64,000 bases of DNA. It comes from Phytophthora colocasiae. Taxonomy: Eukaryota > Oomycota > Peronosporomycetes > Peronosporales > Peronosporaceae. Position 1 is the stretch's first letter, and each line of letters opens with the position of its first letter. The DNA is taken from positions 434,001 through 498,000 of the forward strand of contig JAGKQI010000053.1 in NCBI GenBank assembly GCA_018806915.1. Direction: 5' to 3'. Below, piece after piece: positions 1 through 10,151 of the stretch. The position numbers and the translations under genes were made by a program. The notes below the pieces were generated by a model, which was not told the DNA's origin, made no database searches, and saw nothing but the letters and a program-made list of their open reading frames with translations.

Positions 1-1891
1 CGGGACCAGCTCTCCGTCCAGCATCGTGCCGCCATTGCCGAGCGGGATCAGGCCGTCGCAGACCTGGATTAGGCCCGCCGGGATCAGGCGGTGCAAGATC
101 TCAATCGAGTAACGGTAGACCGTGATCGAATCCAGGTCGACCTGGACGATGCCACCCAAGATCGTTTATCTGTCCTCGCAGACCTTGACGTGGCCCGTTC
201 CGCCCGGGATGCGGCGACACAGGAACTCGACCAACTCCAGCGACAGAACGCGGAGCTTCGACAGGCTCATCAAGAGCTGGACGCTGATTATGCCGAAGCC
301 GAACAACAGCTGCATCACGCCGAGGATTCCTCTGCTCGGTTGTCCTCGTGGATCGCGGATCGACGGGCGGCTCGTGCCACCAAAAGATCTCGAAGCGCCT
401 CCGCTTCCCCGGCCGTTCCTTTCCTCACGCAAGCGTCCAGCTCGGAGCTCCTCAGCTCCCCGTGATCTAAAACCTGCAGCTACCGAAGCTCCCGGGTCAA
501 CCCAGCCTGTCACACCCACGGTGGTCCCGACCCCGGCAGGATCAACGGCGAGTCCGCTGGATCTGTTGGCGGATCAAGCTTCTGGGCAAGCCGGAGGGGA
601 GGAAACCGACACTCCAGCCCCTGATCCGACCCCAGCACCGACGGATCAGTCCGGATCGCTCCCCGCCGAGGGTGATTCGCCGGATGAGGAAGAGGAAGAC
701 TCCGACTACGATCCCCAGCACCCATTCTCATCGCCGTCCGAAGAGGACGAGAGTCCAGAACCCAGCAATGGAACTAGTTCTGAGGCCGAATCGGAACGTT
801 CCAACGAGGCGGAGGACTCCGAGGAGGACGAGATTCTACACATGGGCCGCCAACGGTCTATCTCGACGCACCGGCGCGAGTCCAGTCAGGTTCCGAGAGG
901 CGGACCTTCTGGCACTCGTGGATCGGGGTCTCCGGACGGCTCAAGCCCATCTCCGGATGGATCAGGCCCGCCGTCTCCGGGATCACCTCCGGGTTCCCCG
1001 TCACCGCCGCCACCTCCTCCCGGCGGTTCCCCGCCCCTCAGGCTCCGACCACCCCTGTTCCCGGTCGCCTCCTTCATTCCAGGGTACGATCGGCAGCGTA
1101 CCTTCGCGGCCGCTGACATCGTGCCGTGGGATCCGCAGGTGATCGGGCAGTATTCGATCGTGGGTCTGATCGCCAGTTCTCTGGGCAAACGGTTGTTGAT
1201 CCCTTCGGGTTGGCTGTTCCCTTCCCAGATACAGGCCGGGCCTGCACCGACCCCCGGCACCGAATACCTCCACGAGTTGATCACGGGCGTGAACGTGCTT
1301 GATCTGCTGGCTCTGGAGCCGTGGAACGACTTCGCGAACCCGGGTCCCCTTACGTTCGACCTCGATCTGCATGAGAGGGAGGGAACACCCCTCGCGGCCG
1401 TGGCCGCCACCTATCGCGTCCTGGAGGAACGGCACCGTCAGGCATTTTGGGAGGCCACCCATAACTTCGAGATCACCTCTGCCATGCCGGATGCGGATCT
1501 TGAACTGCAGCGGTATTACGTTGCTCGCAAGGCCAGGCGGAGTCGGGCTGGGTCTGCTTGGCGCCAGTTCCTCGCCTCCTTCCCCGCCATAATGCGCGAC
1601 CAGTGGTTCGATCTCGACATCCTGTTGGATCCGTTCTTCCTTCACCTCCCCATTCCGTCGGTGGATGTGGTTCGTTGGTATCCCGGCGTGGTCTCTCGGC
1701 GTGCCAACCTGGCGGATCCCAACGCGAACGTCCCAGAGCCGGCGAACCTGATCGAGGCTCTGGAGGAGTGTGACGAGGCGGATCCGTGGCGTAACCAGTA
1801 TCGGCAAGACCCGGTCAACCATCCCGCTACCAGGATTCCCCGCCTTATCGGCAAGTTCAATCCTCCTCCCGCTGGGGCCGCTTCTCCGTAA
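1..1891 (+). pseudogene. Antisense ORF of gypsy-1: coiled coil, acidic and globular regions, broken
   Basis: This reading frame runs opposite to the gypsy pol gene that ends at 2243, so it is an extra ORF between pol and the expected 3' LTR. From position 1 the first frame encodes heptad-rich coiled coil full of Arg-Asp-Gln and Asp-Leu-Asp. It carries an in-frame TAG at 70-72 and ends at 465. A second frame takes over near 440-465 and continues to the stop at 1891. It encodes a Pro/Thr/Ser stretch, an acidic block (about 680-840), a Pro/Gly-rich stretch (about 900-1030) and a globular part of about 270 residues rich in Trp, Leu and Asp. The continuous sense across the shift suggests one gene damaged by a nonsense codon and an indel. 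It begins before the window. I recognise no family. GATC density matches the adjacent pol, which supports membership of the same element. Confidence 0.55.
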
Positions 1892-2242
1892 GTCGTGCGA
1901 ACTCCGATCACCTGCAGCAAGGCTCGGGGCTTCTCCCCGAGTTCGGATTCGGAACCCCCTCCAGGGCCGTTCTTCATTCTTCCATCTCCAGTCGTAATTC
2001 TCATAATCTCCACTGTGATCCGTAATCTCCATTCCCACAGTCATTCCATCGTACTCTATCATTTTAGGAATGTGATCCCCTTTCATCTCCATCTCGACAT
2101 CCCGGATCACCATCTTCCAACGTCAAATTCCCTACACACATGTATATACACAAATATAAAACTCTCGTTCTGATCTGGATTCTCCTCCACATCAGCTTCC
2201 TCGATCACGGCGAGGCAACCCTGTCGCCTCGCCTGACTTCCC
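1892..2242. other. Non-coding gap between convergent frames of gypsy-1
   Basis: About 350 bases lie between the stop of the plus-strand acidic ORF and the stop of the minus-strand chromodomain frame. The stretch turns AT-rich near 2130-2165, with TATATACA and AATATAAA, as expected for a 3' untranslated or polyadenylation region shared by convergent transcripts. I see no coding sense on either strand. Confidence 0.5.
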
Positions 2243-2818
2243 TTACACTTCTTCATGCGACTGCATCACGCCGAACCGGTTCCGATTAGCGTGGTCACGT
2301 AGGAACGCGCTCAATATGACCCCACAGTTAAGGTCAGCTTCGTCGACCCAAGTTGGCTCATCATAACCGACCCAGTGCACCAGGAATTGACGATAGATTT
2401 GGCCGTAGCGAGTTCGTTTCCCACTTCGCATGTCCGAGATCCGTTCGACTTCGTACTCATCGGCATCCAGATCTGGGACCCAACTGTCCTCCGGGAGGAG
2501 GATCTCATCGAAATCGAGCCGATCTGCTTCATCTACCGTGAACTCGATCCGCGGTCGATCCGGGAAATTCCGTACCAGCTTTAGCTTAGAAACATGGACC
2601 ACCGGGAAGATATGGTAATCAGATCCCGCGATCTCCAGCTTGATCGTGAATTCATTGAGCTTTTCTGCAACACGGAACGGGCCGTGCCAAAGGTGAGCGA
2701 GTTTACGTGCATACCCTTCCTTCACACGATCTAGGTATAGCCAAACTCGTGATCCAGCTTCGATCTGATGCGGATCGACATCCTCATTGTGCCGATCAGC
2801 TCGGTCTGCGATCGCCTC
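2243..2818 (-). pseudogene. gypsy-1 pol C-terminus: integrase tail and chromodomain
   Basis: This segment continues the integrase reading frame past a single in-frame TGA at 2819-2821. It encodes the integrase C-terminal barrel region (VWLYLDRVKEG, then WHGPFRVAEKL) and a chromodomain near the end. Chromodomain hallmarks are the YEVERI strand, FLVHWVGYDEPTWV and a final helix. Chromodomains on gypsy integrases are known to target histone marks and place new copies in heterochromatin. The frame matches the upstream pol segment, so one nonsense change separates it from the integrase. Confidence 0.85.
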
Positions 2819-4333
2819 TCACAGCTTAGCGTTGACCTGTTCTCTCGACTGCTGGTAGTATCTCTGAACGCGATATCTCCACCGTCTTGGATCACGGTCA
2901 TGGCGCCTGGTCGACCCGATCGGGATCGTCGCTTCCAACGTCGATCTCGGATCCCATCCGTGTACCAAATAGTGAGGAGTGTCTCCCCGAACCCGATCGT
3001 GAGCCGTGTTAATAGCGAAAGTTAATCTCTCCGCGTATTCATCCCAGTCCTTTTGATCGAGATCTTGAACATACATCTTGATCGCCCTAGTGGCCGTTTG
3101 CACCATCCGTTCCGCAGTCCCATTGGCCTGTGGTCGGTAGGCCATCGTTGCCCGTTGTCGCTGCCCCAGGATCCTATTGAACGATCTGAAGAAGTCGGAC
3201 ATGAAGCCCGGTTCTCGATCGTGCCTGATCATCTCGCTAGCACCAAATCTGCGGAACACGCATTCTTCATAAGATTCCGCGACGGTCTGGGCCGATCGGG
3301 GGGAACTGGCCTTTGCGATCACATATCCCGTGAACAGATCGACCCAGATCAGTAGTTCGGTGTTGCCTTTGTTGGATCTGGGCAGAGAGGGTATGTGATC
3401 CATCGCTATGATCTGGAATGGGTATGTCGCTTGCAGATTCCCAGGCGACTCGCCCCGGATCGTGGGTCTCCCCTTTCCGGTCTCACAGTCTACACACTCG
3501 CCTACGTATCGCTGCACGCTCCGATATAATCCCCTCCAGTGGAAATGATCTCGGATCCGCTGATAAGTGCGTCCGATCCCTTGATGTCCCCCTTCCAGAG
3601 TCGTATGGTAGTGGTGGAGGACATCCTGCTGTAGCGTTTCTGGAACCACAAGTCTCATCAGGCGAACGCGATCACCACTTGATCTCGACCCCGGTGGGCA
3701 GTAAAATAGCAGATCTTGTTCGTCTACCTCGGACTCGGAGGCGATCTTGGCGTAAGATCCAGATTCGGCTCGAGTAAGATCCGCGATCTGCCCAGCCAGG
3801 TACTTCTTTAGTCCTGCGATCCAGACCTCCTCGTTCTGGGCTCGCCTGATCCGATCAACCCGCATCTCCCGGATTAGTTCCTCCCGCAGGACAGCGGCAC
3901 CAGGTCGCGCTCGGGCTGGACGCGTGGCTACAGCCGACACTTGCACAGTTCGATCTTCAACTCGAGGAATCAACACCTCATCAAGTCGATTCAAGGTGAT
4001 CAGATCGCATCGATCTGCCTCATCGTGGACCTCGATCCCGCTTCCTCGTTGCAGCGCGGCACTCGCCAGGCTATCTGCACTCCCATTCCAGTCTCTCTTC
4101 ACATGGACTAGCTCATGATCTCCCCAATTCCGCAAGTGATCTAGCACCTTCTGTTTCAGTAACGTCAATCCTGGCGCCTTGCAGTCGATCTCGCCCCGAA
4201 CTTGTCGGATCACTAGGTTCGAATCGCCACAAATGACCAAACGGCGGCGTTCTAACTGTGCGATCATGCCAAGACCTAGCAAGAGCCCACGGTATTCCGC
4301 TTCATTGACAGTAAGACTCTCCGCGTAGTCTGA
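2819..4333 (-). pseudogene. gypsy-1 pol: additional RNase H (C-terminal part) and integrase
   Basis: This is the middle part of the Ty3/gypsy polyprotein. It opens with the second half of an additional, archaeal/plant-like RNase H: the Glu in NEAEYRGL, the Asp in CGDSNLV and the HVKRDWNGSAD motif. Integrase follows, with an H2C2 zinc finger (HHYHTTLEGGH, then CVDC) and a D,D,E core (IAMDH, RHDREPG, GTAERM). The frame is shifted relative to the preceding RT segment near 4318-4335, inside the RNase H domain, so a one-base indel splits it. It stops at 2819, where TGA interrupts the integrase tail. The expected order RT, RNase H, extra RNase H, integrase, chromodomain is kept. Confidence 0.85.
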
Positions 4334-6340
4334 TAGCTTTGATCACTTTCCACTCCGGCAAACTCCACACGATCGCGCTGAAAGCGCCTCCTCCTCGTTT
4401 CACGCGTGCCGAACCGTCGAAACTTACTACCCATAGCTCCTCACCTGGATCTACGGTGGGAATCGGCACCTGGATCTTACGTCTTGGTTCCTTCTGTGGC
4501 GCGATCGCGATCAGGGCTTCGTCGATCTCCGATCTAGGCGTTATATTAGCTGCGATCGCCCCCAGTATCTCATCCTCTCCCTTCGTACACTTCGTGATCT
4601 CGAGTGTCCATGGGGATAGAAGTGCAGACCATTGTCCTAGGCGCCCTTGGAGGCCGGCGGACTTGAACAGCCAGGCAAGCGTGGAGTGTCTGGTTAGGAC
4701 CTTGATCCGACGTCCCACCAACAGGGTGTAGTGTAGATCCAAGATCCGAAGTAGAGCCAACACCTCCTTTTCGGCAACATTATAGTTTAGCTCGTTCGTC
4801 TTCAAGGTTCGGCTGGCAAACGCGACCGGGTGGTAGATCTGGTCGTGTTCCTGCATTAGTGCGGCGGAAATCGCCCAGTCACTAGCATACACGATCACCA
4901 CGGGTAACTTCGTCATGTCGAAGTGACGAAGGATCGGGGTCGACGCGATCTTGGTTTTCAAGGCTGTAAACGCCCTGTGTGCCCTACCCCACCTCTCGTC
5001 GCCAGCTTTTGGGGCCAGATTGGCTTCGATCTCGCTTGAACAGGGGGGAGGCATCGCCCCCAAGTCGGGATCCGGTGTACTATCCCCCTTTTGAGTCGAG
5101 GTGTCTGGTGATCCATCCTGATTCAACTTAAGCGCAACGAGATCTCGAGTGATCGGGTCCGTGCTATCCATGATCTTTCGTAGATCGGGTCGCTTCTTCA
5201 GTTCTGCGAACTCCACCTCCCGTAGTTCATATAGGACCGATGCATAGATCGCATAATCCTCGATGAACCGGCTATAGTAATTCAAACTTCCCAGGAACGA
5301 TTGCATGGATCGGAGTGATCCAGGGAATGGTAGATCCGTCAGAGACTTCAGGTCTTTCGGGTTTGCCTCCAATCCGTCGATTGACACTTTGTGTCCGAGA
5401 TATTCCACCTTATCCATGCCCCAGAAGCTCTTTGCCACACTGATCGAGAGATTCCACTTATCACAGGCCTTCAATAGGTCTTCCACCCGATCGCACATTT
5501 GATCCCATGTTCCAGCCGTGATCAAGATATCGTCGATGTATGATCTCCGTCCTAGAACCGACGGGCGACCAGGATCCTCCGGGATCCCTGATTCAAACAC
5601 ATCTGCCGAGTCTTCCGTGTTCCCTGACGGGGAGATCTTCAAAAATCCATATAGGGCGTTGTCCACAAGACGTTGATAGATCTGAGGGGCGTTCTTCAGT
5701 CCGAACGGCATGCGATTCCACTCGAAAAGGCCGAACGGTGTGATGAAAGCTGAGATCGCGCGAGCTCGATCGGTCATCGATACGACCCAGAATCCACTCG
5801 CCATGTCTAATGAACAATACCACAGAACCTTGTCAAGATCTTCTAACAGGTCATTGATCAGAGGCATTGGGTAGATCATCAGCCTCGTGAGACCGTTCAC
5901 CAGCCGATAATCGATACATAGTCGGATGTCTACACCGTTCTTCTTGATGATCACCACGATCGGCGATGCCCATGGCGAGGTCGATGGCCGGATGATCTTG
6001 GCAGCTAGGAGTCCTTTGATGAGATCCGATACTTTCTCGCGGAACTGTGGCGCCACCTTTCGGACTCGTTGTGCGATCGGCTTTGCATCACCCACGTCGA
6101 TATCGCATATAACACCCTTGGCCGCTGGAGGAAGTGCGTTTCCCTTTCCGATCAGGAGATGTCGCTTCTTCCAAATAATCTGTCGAAGTTTCTCGATCTC
6201 TTCCGGGGTAGCCGATCCCGGATTCCCTACTTGTAGATCTTCAATCCTGACTTCTTCGGTGGTGGAAATCTGGATCTCCGGTACTACTGCGAGATTATCG
6301 GCTAGATCTTCGGCCGAAAAATCGCCACTTTCGTGTAAGT
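4302..6340 (-). pseudogene. gypsy-1 pol: reverse transcriptase and RNase H
   Basis: This stretch encodes the RT of a Ty3/gypsy element. Seen motifs are the LCIDYRLVN palm strand, the catalytic Asp in CSLDMASGFW and YIDDILI (a YIDD form of the YxDD box), then FLGSLNYYSRFI. An RT-linked RNase H follows (VVIVYASDWAISAAL, VAEKEVLALL). The start of a second RNase H (VVSFDGSARVKRGGGAF) follows it. The frame is open from about 6340, where LLIGKGNALPPAAKG precedes the RT. The junction with the upstream linker frame near 6330-6345 is another one-base shift. The frame terminates at 4302 because of an indel in the second RNase H. The RT itself looks uninterrupted. Confidence 0.88.
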
Positions 6341-6807
6341 AGGTCTGATCGGCGTTCTCGATCCTTCCGGAGATGTCGGATCAGGTTCGTTCGTTGATGG
6401 ATCGGGGGATCTATCGTCCTTGGCCGTCAGGATCGGGGTGTCCTTAACCGTGGGGACGACATCGGCGTCGGATACATGTTGGATCTCGATTTGAAAATCT
6501 GGTTTTTCTGTTTTTACCTCGATTTCCTCTTCACATGTTCGATCTGTCCGATCTGGGGCCTGATCTGGCAAGCTCTCATTCGTCTCAGTCTCACCGCCCC
6601 CAGCTTCGCCACTCGGGGTCTTGTCGGAACTGATCGTAATCGGTGGGGTATCCATGGGATCCGGTTGGGGATCGATGAATGCGACCTTGACTTCGGCCGT
6701 ATCGGTTGGTGATCGAGGTTCCAATGTCGATATTGGTGCAGGATCAGGATCGGTCTTGGTTGTGTGGTGAAGCGGACGAAGATTTTTCCCGGAGAGGCGA
6801 TGTCAGC
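6302..6807 (-). pseudogene. gypsy-1 acidic linker before the reverse transcriptase
   Basis: This low-complexity frame is rich in Asp, Glu, Pro and Thr. It is open from a TGA just above 6807 down to a stop at 6302. Its 3' end overlaps the start of the RT frame, and the sense passes from one frame to the other near 6330-6345. In gypsy elements a variable linker often sits between protease and RT, and I infer this is that linker. Protease does not precede it directly: about 1.3 kb of non-coding and LTR-like sequence (6811-8129) intervenes, so the original gag-PR-RT continuity is broken. Confidence 0.6.
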
Positions 6808-6810
6808 CAC

Positions 6811-7441
6811 GAACCCGAATAGAGTCGGAACGAGCGACAGGGGGGACCTGTGATCGCCAGATCTGGGTCGAATCAGACGAAGGTACGATGGGTCCCGCCG
6901 GGAACAGGCAACGGAGACACCGGCGGAGGAGCAAGTGGAGCGGTGTTCGTGGGTGATCCGAATCCTGTCGCGGTGTTCGTGGGTGATCCGAATCCTGCCG
7001 GAGGAAGAATGGGGAAATCAAGGATGTTCTCGCGCGATCAACGATGACGGGGTCCCAAGTGAGCACGATCGGCTTACCCTGGCGCCCCGAAGCCTCTAAC
7101 AGCACGATCCTACTTCCCCGGGCGGCGACGAAGCGGGATCACGCGGGATCGCGCAATGATCCTCTCCCGTATAAGTACGAGATCAGCTCCGGATCAAGGT
7201 CAACCCCAGGCGCGACGCAGACTCTTCTGGTGGCTTGATCCGGATTCTTTGAAGGATCACCAAGCGGGATCAGGCAGCGATCAAGTCCCGATTAAGTGCG
7301 AGATCAAGCTTCGGTTAAGTACGTGATCAAGCTTCGGTTAAGTGCGAGATCAAGCTTCGGTTAAGTGCGAGATCAAGCTTCGGTTAAGTACGGAATCGGC
7401 TCAAGATCAGGGTTAGGGGAACCAAGCTAGGGATCAGCTCT
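6811..7441. repeat. GATC-rich non-coding leader with two tandem repeats
   Basis: No coding sense is seen. A 27-28-bp unit is repeated twice at about 6940-6998 (core GTTCGTGGGTGATCCGAATC). A 23-bp unit is repeated four times at 7292-7383, each copy containing GATCAAGCTTCGG and differing by one or two bases. The TATAAGTA near 7170 could be a promoter element but nothing confirms it. The stretch adjoins the LTR-like repeat ending at 7442, so it may be the untranslated leader of a minus-strand element whose 5' LTR is 7442-8129. Confidence 0.5.
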
Positions 7442-8129
7442 GTAGCCAGTGTCATGTGATCGTAGGATAGTAAATCAGGATGGGATTAGTAGGCATAGGA
7501 ATAACCATAAACAGAATCGAATTTGCCCTGAACCACTCAAGTGTCTTCGCTACGCCTGGAACCGGGAACTACATTGGCCCTACAAGCGTCAGGAAGGTAA
7601 GGATACGTGACCTAGTATAGCGGTTAAGTCTGATAATATATTGGCCAGCTTTGTCTATCTAGTGAACTATCCTTTAAGTGCATACATCGGATCGGAAGGA
7701 ATTGGTTGTTTAGCCTAAGGATCCCGTCAAATCTCGCCCTCAAGACCCCCGCTATCGGAAGCGGAAAACAACGAAAGGAAGGGACTGAATCCCGAACATT
7801 GATCATTGGAAGACCTGGATCAAGAACCAGGCACCCGGATCAAGGCTCGAGAACTCGCCTACGACCGGGATCAAGTACCCCGAGGTGGAGTGAAGAACTT
7901 CCACGCCGCCTCAAACCCCTGCGTCACCCAAGACCTTCTTCTCGTCCCAAGACATCTTCAGAAGTTACCTGGAAGAGCGTAACCCGCCTACCGACGGGTA
8001 CACAAGGTGAACACTACACGCAACAAGATCACGGATCATCGGGGGACCCCCTCCGTTAGTCGGTGTCTGGGCGCAAGTGGCGATCGCGATCGGCCTCAAC
8101 TAGATTTTGGCCAGATCCGCTCCACCACA
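7442..8129 (-). repeat. LTR-like repeat of gypsy-1 (left, minus orientation)
   Basis: Read on the minus strand this 688-bp block begins TGTGGTGGAGCGG and ends GGCTACA, the TG...CA form of an LTR. It matches 11545-12239 in inverted orientation over its whole length, at roughly 85% by eye and nearly perfectly over the 130 bp at the TGTGG end. The protease frame of gypsy-1 runs into it and terminates 34 bp inside. No matching 5-bp duplication flanks it. It could be a solo LTR, or the 5' LTR of a gag-less element reading left. Confidence 0.7.
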
Positions 8130-9210
8130 GTTGCCCTACCTCGGCGGAGTATGGATCGCGGCGTAACATAGGTCGGCCGTTCGACCGACGGTAAGGGGAT
8201 CTCTACGGATTCCTGAGGTTCCGGCCTTGCGTCCACAGTCGCTTCTAGAGCCAGGTTCTGCCACTCCATGTAGCGCCGGGATCCGACCGACACAAACCCG
8301 GGGAATCGAGGCACTTTTTCTTGATCAAGTACCATTCCGACATGTAATCTGTGATCCAATTGTAAGATCTTCTCGCTCAAATTCGTGATCACTAAGTACC
8401 GAGTTCGGCCGGGTCCATTTACCACGGTGGGTACCCATTGGTCGCCTCTGGTCACCCACAATTTCTCCGTCGCCGATAATTTCACTCTTGATGCGGTCTC
8501 TTCAGATCCCCCAACTGGGATATGTAGATCTTCCTCCAACTTTACCGATCTTACCTTTTCCCCGTATAATCTCTTGCGACCACTAAGTGGGATCCCCACT
8601 TCATTAGGTAAGCACATCGATCCCTTCGCCAGATCCATCCGGACCCCAGCTGGGATCATGAAATCCATACCTAAGATGGCGTCTTGTCCGGATAGATCCC
8701 CGATCCAAATATCGAAAAAGTAGACCAAGTATCCCGCAAGCGTGATCTTGATCCTCGTTCTTCCCTCGGTGGTGTACACATTATCACCGATCCCAACACA
8801 CTCCTGTCTCTGACTAGTGTCAAAGTGGCACCCAACCTTACGAGCAAAGGTGGTATCCAAGATGGATACCTCGGCGCCAGTGTCCAGGAGCAAGATCGCT
8901 CTTTCATGATTGATCTTACCTGAGATCTTGGCTTGGCGGAACCATTTTCCTGGTGCGTGGTATTTCCAATACCCCCTGGATTCTCCTTCCTTGAGGTCCA
9001 AAGCTACTTCCGCACCAGATCGCGAGAACTCATCGACACGGGGAAGACTCGCGATCTTAGCAGTATACGAATGCAACTTACATGTATTACCGCGCAGATC
9101 CGAATTCTCCCTATCTTGATCTCTCGATTTCTTGTTCACATATGCATAGATGCAGTACTCAGAACGCTCGGCTCGTACCGGTTTCCAAACCGGCGAGCGT
9201 CCTAGTTTAA
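8096..9210 (-). pseudogene. gypsy-1 aspartic protease region
   Basis: This frame encodes the retroviral-type aspartic protease of the gypsy element. The active-site triad is in ILLLDTGAEVSILD, followed by the ILGMDFM strand typical of the C-terminal half. Downstream residues resemble the protease-RT linker (PRFPGFVSVGSRRYMEWQNL). The frame overlaps the gag frame and appears to be entered by -1 frameshifting at 9205-9211. The final dozen codons are read from the adjacent LTR-like repeat, so the natural end, and the link to RT, are lost. Cleavage of Gag-Pol would be its role in an intact element. Confidence 0.82.
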
Positions 9211-9211
9211 C
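9164..9211 (-). promoter_or_regulatory. Candidate -1 ribosomal frameshift signal, gag to protease
   Basis: On the minus strand the heptamer GTTAAAC (9211-9205) is read in the gag frame as TTA AAC and is followed immediately by the gag stop TAG (9204-9202). A shift of -1 enters exactly the protease frame. Six bases downstream a stem can form: GCTCG pairs with CGAGC, enclosing a second stem of CCGGTT with AACCGG. A competing 7-bp outer pairing, ACGCTCG with CGAGCGT, is also possible. GUUAAAC is a slippery site used by arteriviruses. Function here is inferred. Confidence 0.65.
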
Positions 9212-10151
9212 ATCTTCTCCACCTTCTCGGGGAACAACCCAGCGTGTCGAGTCGGATCGTACCACTTGCGGATCTGGTTGTAAAATTCTTCCATGGGGCA
9301 TTCCCCAGCTTCATGGATCTTCCCACAACCACGGCAGGTATACAGACAGCGATCCGTCGGGTGACCCCTCTTCCCGCACTCATCACAGGTTAGACGTCTC
9401 CAGCAGTCTAGATCTGTATGTTTCCGCGATCCACAGTGTGAACAGCGACCTCGATCATGATCTGAAGTACCCCTGCGATCCGTGATCCGGCCTCGATCTT
9501 GCGCGTTCACCTGCGATCGCGACTGATCCTGTTGGTGGGGAACGCCCCCAGTACCGATTGGCTTGTCTTCTGACGCGGCAAGATATATCCTCCGGAGATC
9601 GCCTTCAGAATCGGATCCGTCCGATCCGGATATTTCCTCTGATTCCGAGCTCGGATCTTGGGTTTGGATCGCCCGTACCACCGCTCGGGTGGGTGCTGCC
9701 GGGGCACTGGCCGGTGCCTTTTGTCTGTATTTCGATCCGAACGCAGACTTACGCTGTCTGCTTTTCGCCCGTTCCCGGGCACGAAGTACCTCCTCCAGTT
9801 CATCGACGTCACTCAGTCGGAGTAGGGTCAGCCGATCAGCTAACTCCGGATCTCCCAATGTCTCGATATAGTGGTCTACATGTTCCCTGCGGGCCTTAGG
9901 GCTCCCATCCTTGATCTTCAGTCTAGCACGTAAAGCCGCCACGTTGAGCCGGTAGAGATAATCGAGAGGAGTCTCTTTCGATCGTTTGCGAGCGTGATAG
10001 TATTGCCACGCGACCGACATACCCAACCCACAATACTGGGTCTGGAAACTGTCCAACAGATCTGCCCACTTGGTTTTCGTCGTTCGGCTGAGCTGCCTAT
10101 ACCAGTTCTTTGCCGGTCCCACGATCAGATCAGCAAACGTGAGGCATTTCT
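9202..10151 (-). pseudogene. gypsy-1 gag C-terminal half with zinc knuckles
   Basis: This encodes the capsid C-terminal part and nucleocapsid of gypsy Gag. The capsid-like helices include WYRQLSRTTKTKWADLLDSF and a following Tyr-rich segment. Near the C-terminus are Cys/His arrays: CSHCGSRKHTDLDC, then CDECGKRGHPTDRC and CRGCGKIHEAGEC. These are CCHC-type or related knuckles that bind RNA. The frame is continuous in sense with the N-terminal gag frame but is separated from it by an 11-bp tandem duplication at 10141-10162. It ends at TAG 9202-9204, directly after the candidate slippery heptamer. Confidence 0.85.

Noticed and set aside
1001..2113. Long minus-strand frame of 370 codons opposite the acidic ORF
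   Set aside because: It is Arg/Gly-rich with no domain sense and mirrors the plus-strand Pro/acidic frame; it is a compositional shadow.
9555..9900. Plus-strand frames opposite gypsy-1 gag
   Set aside because: They overlap a clear zinc-knuckle Gag on the minus strand and show no domain of their own.
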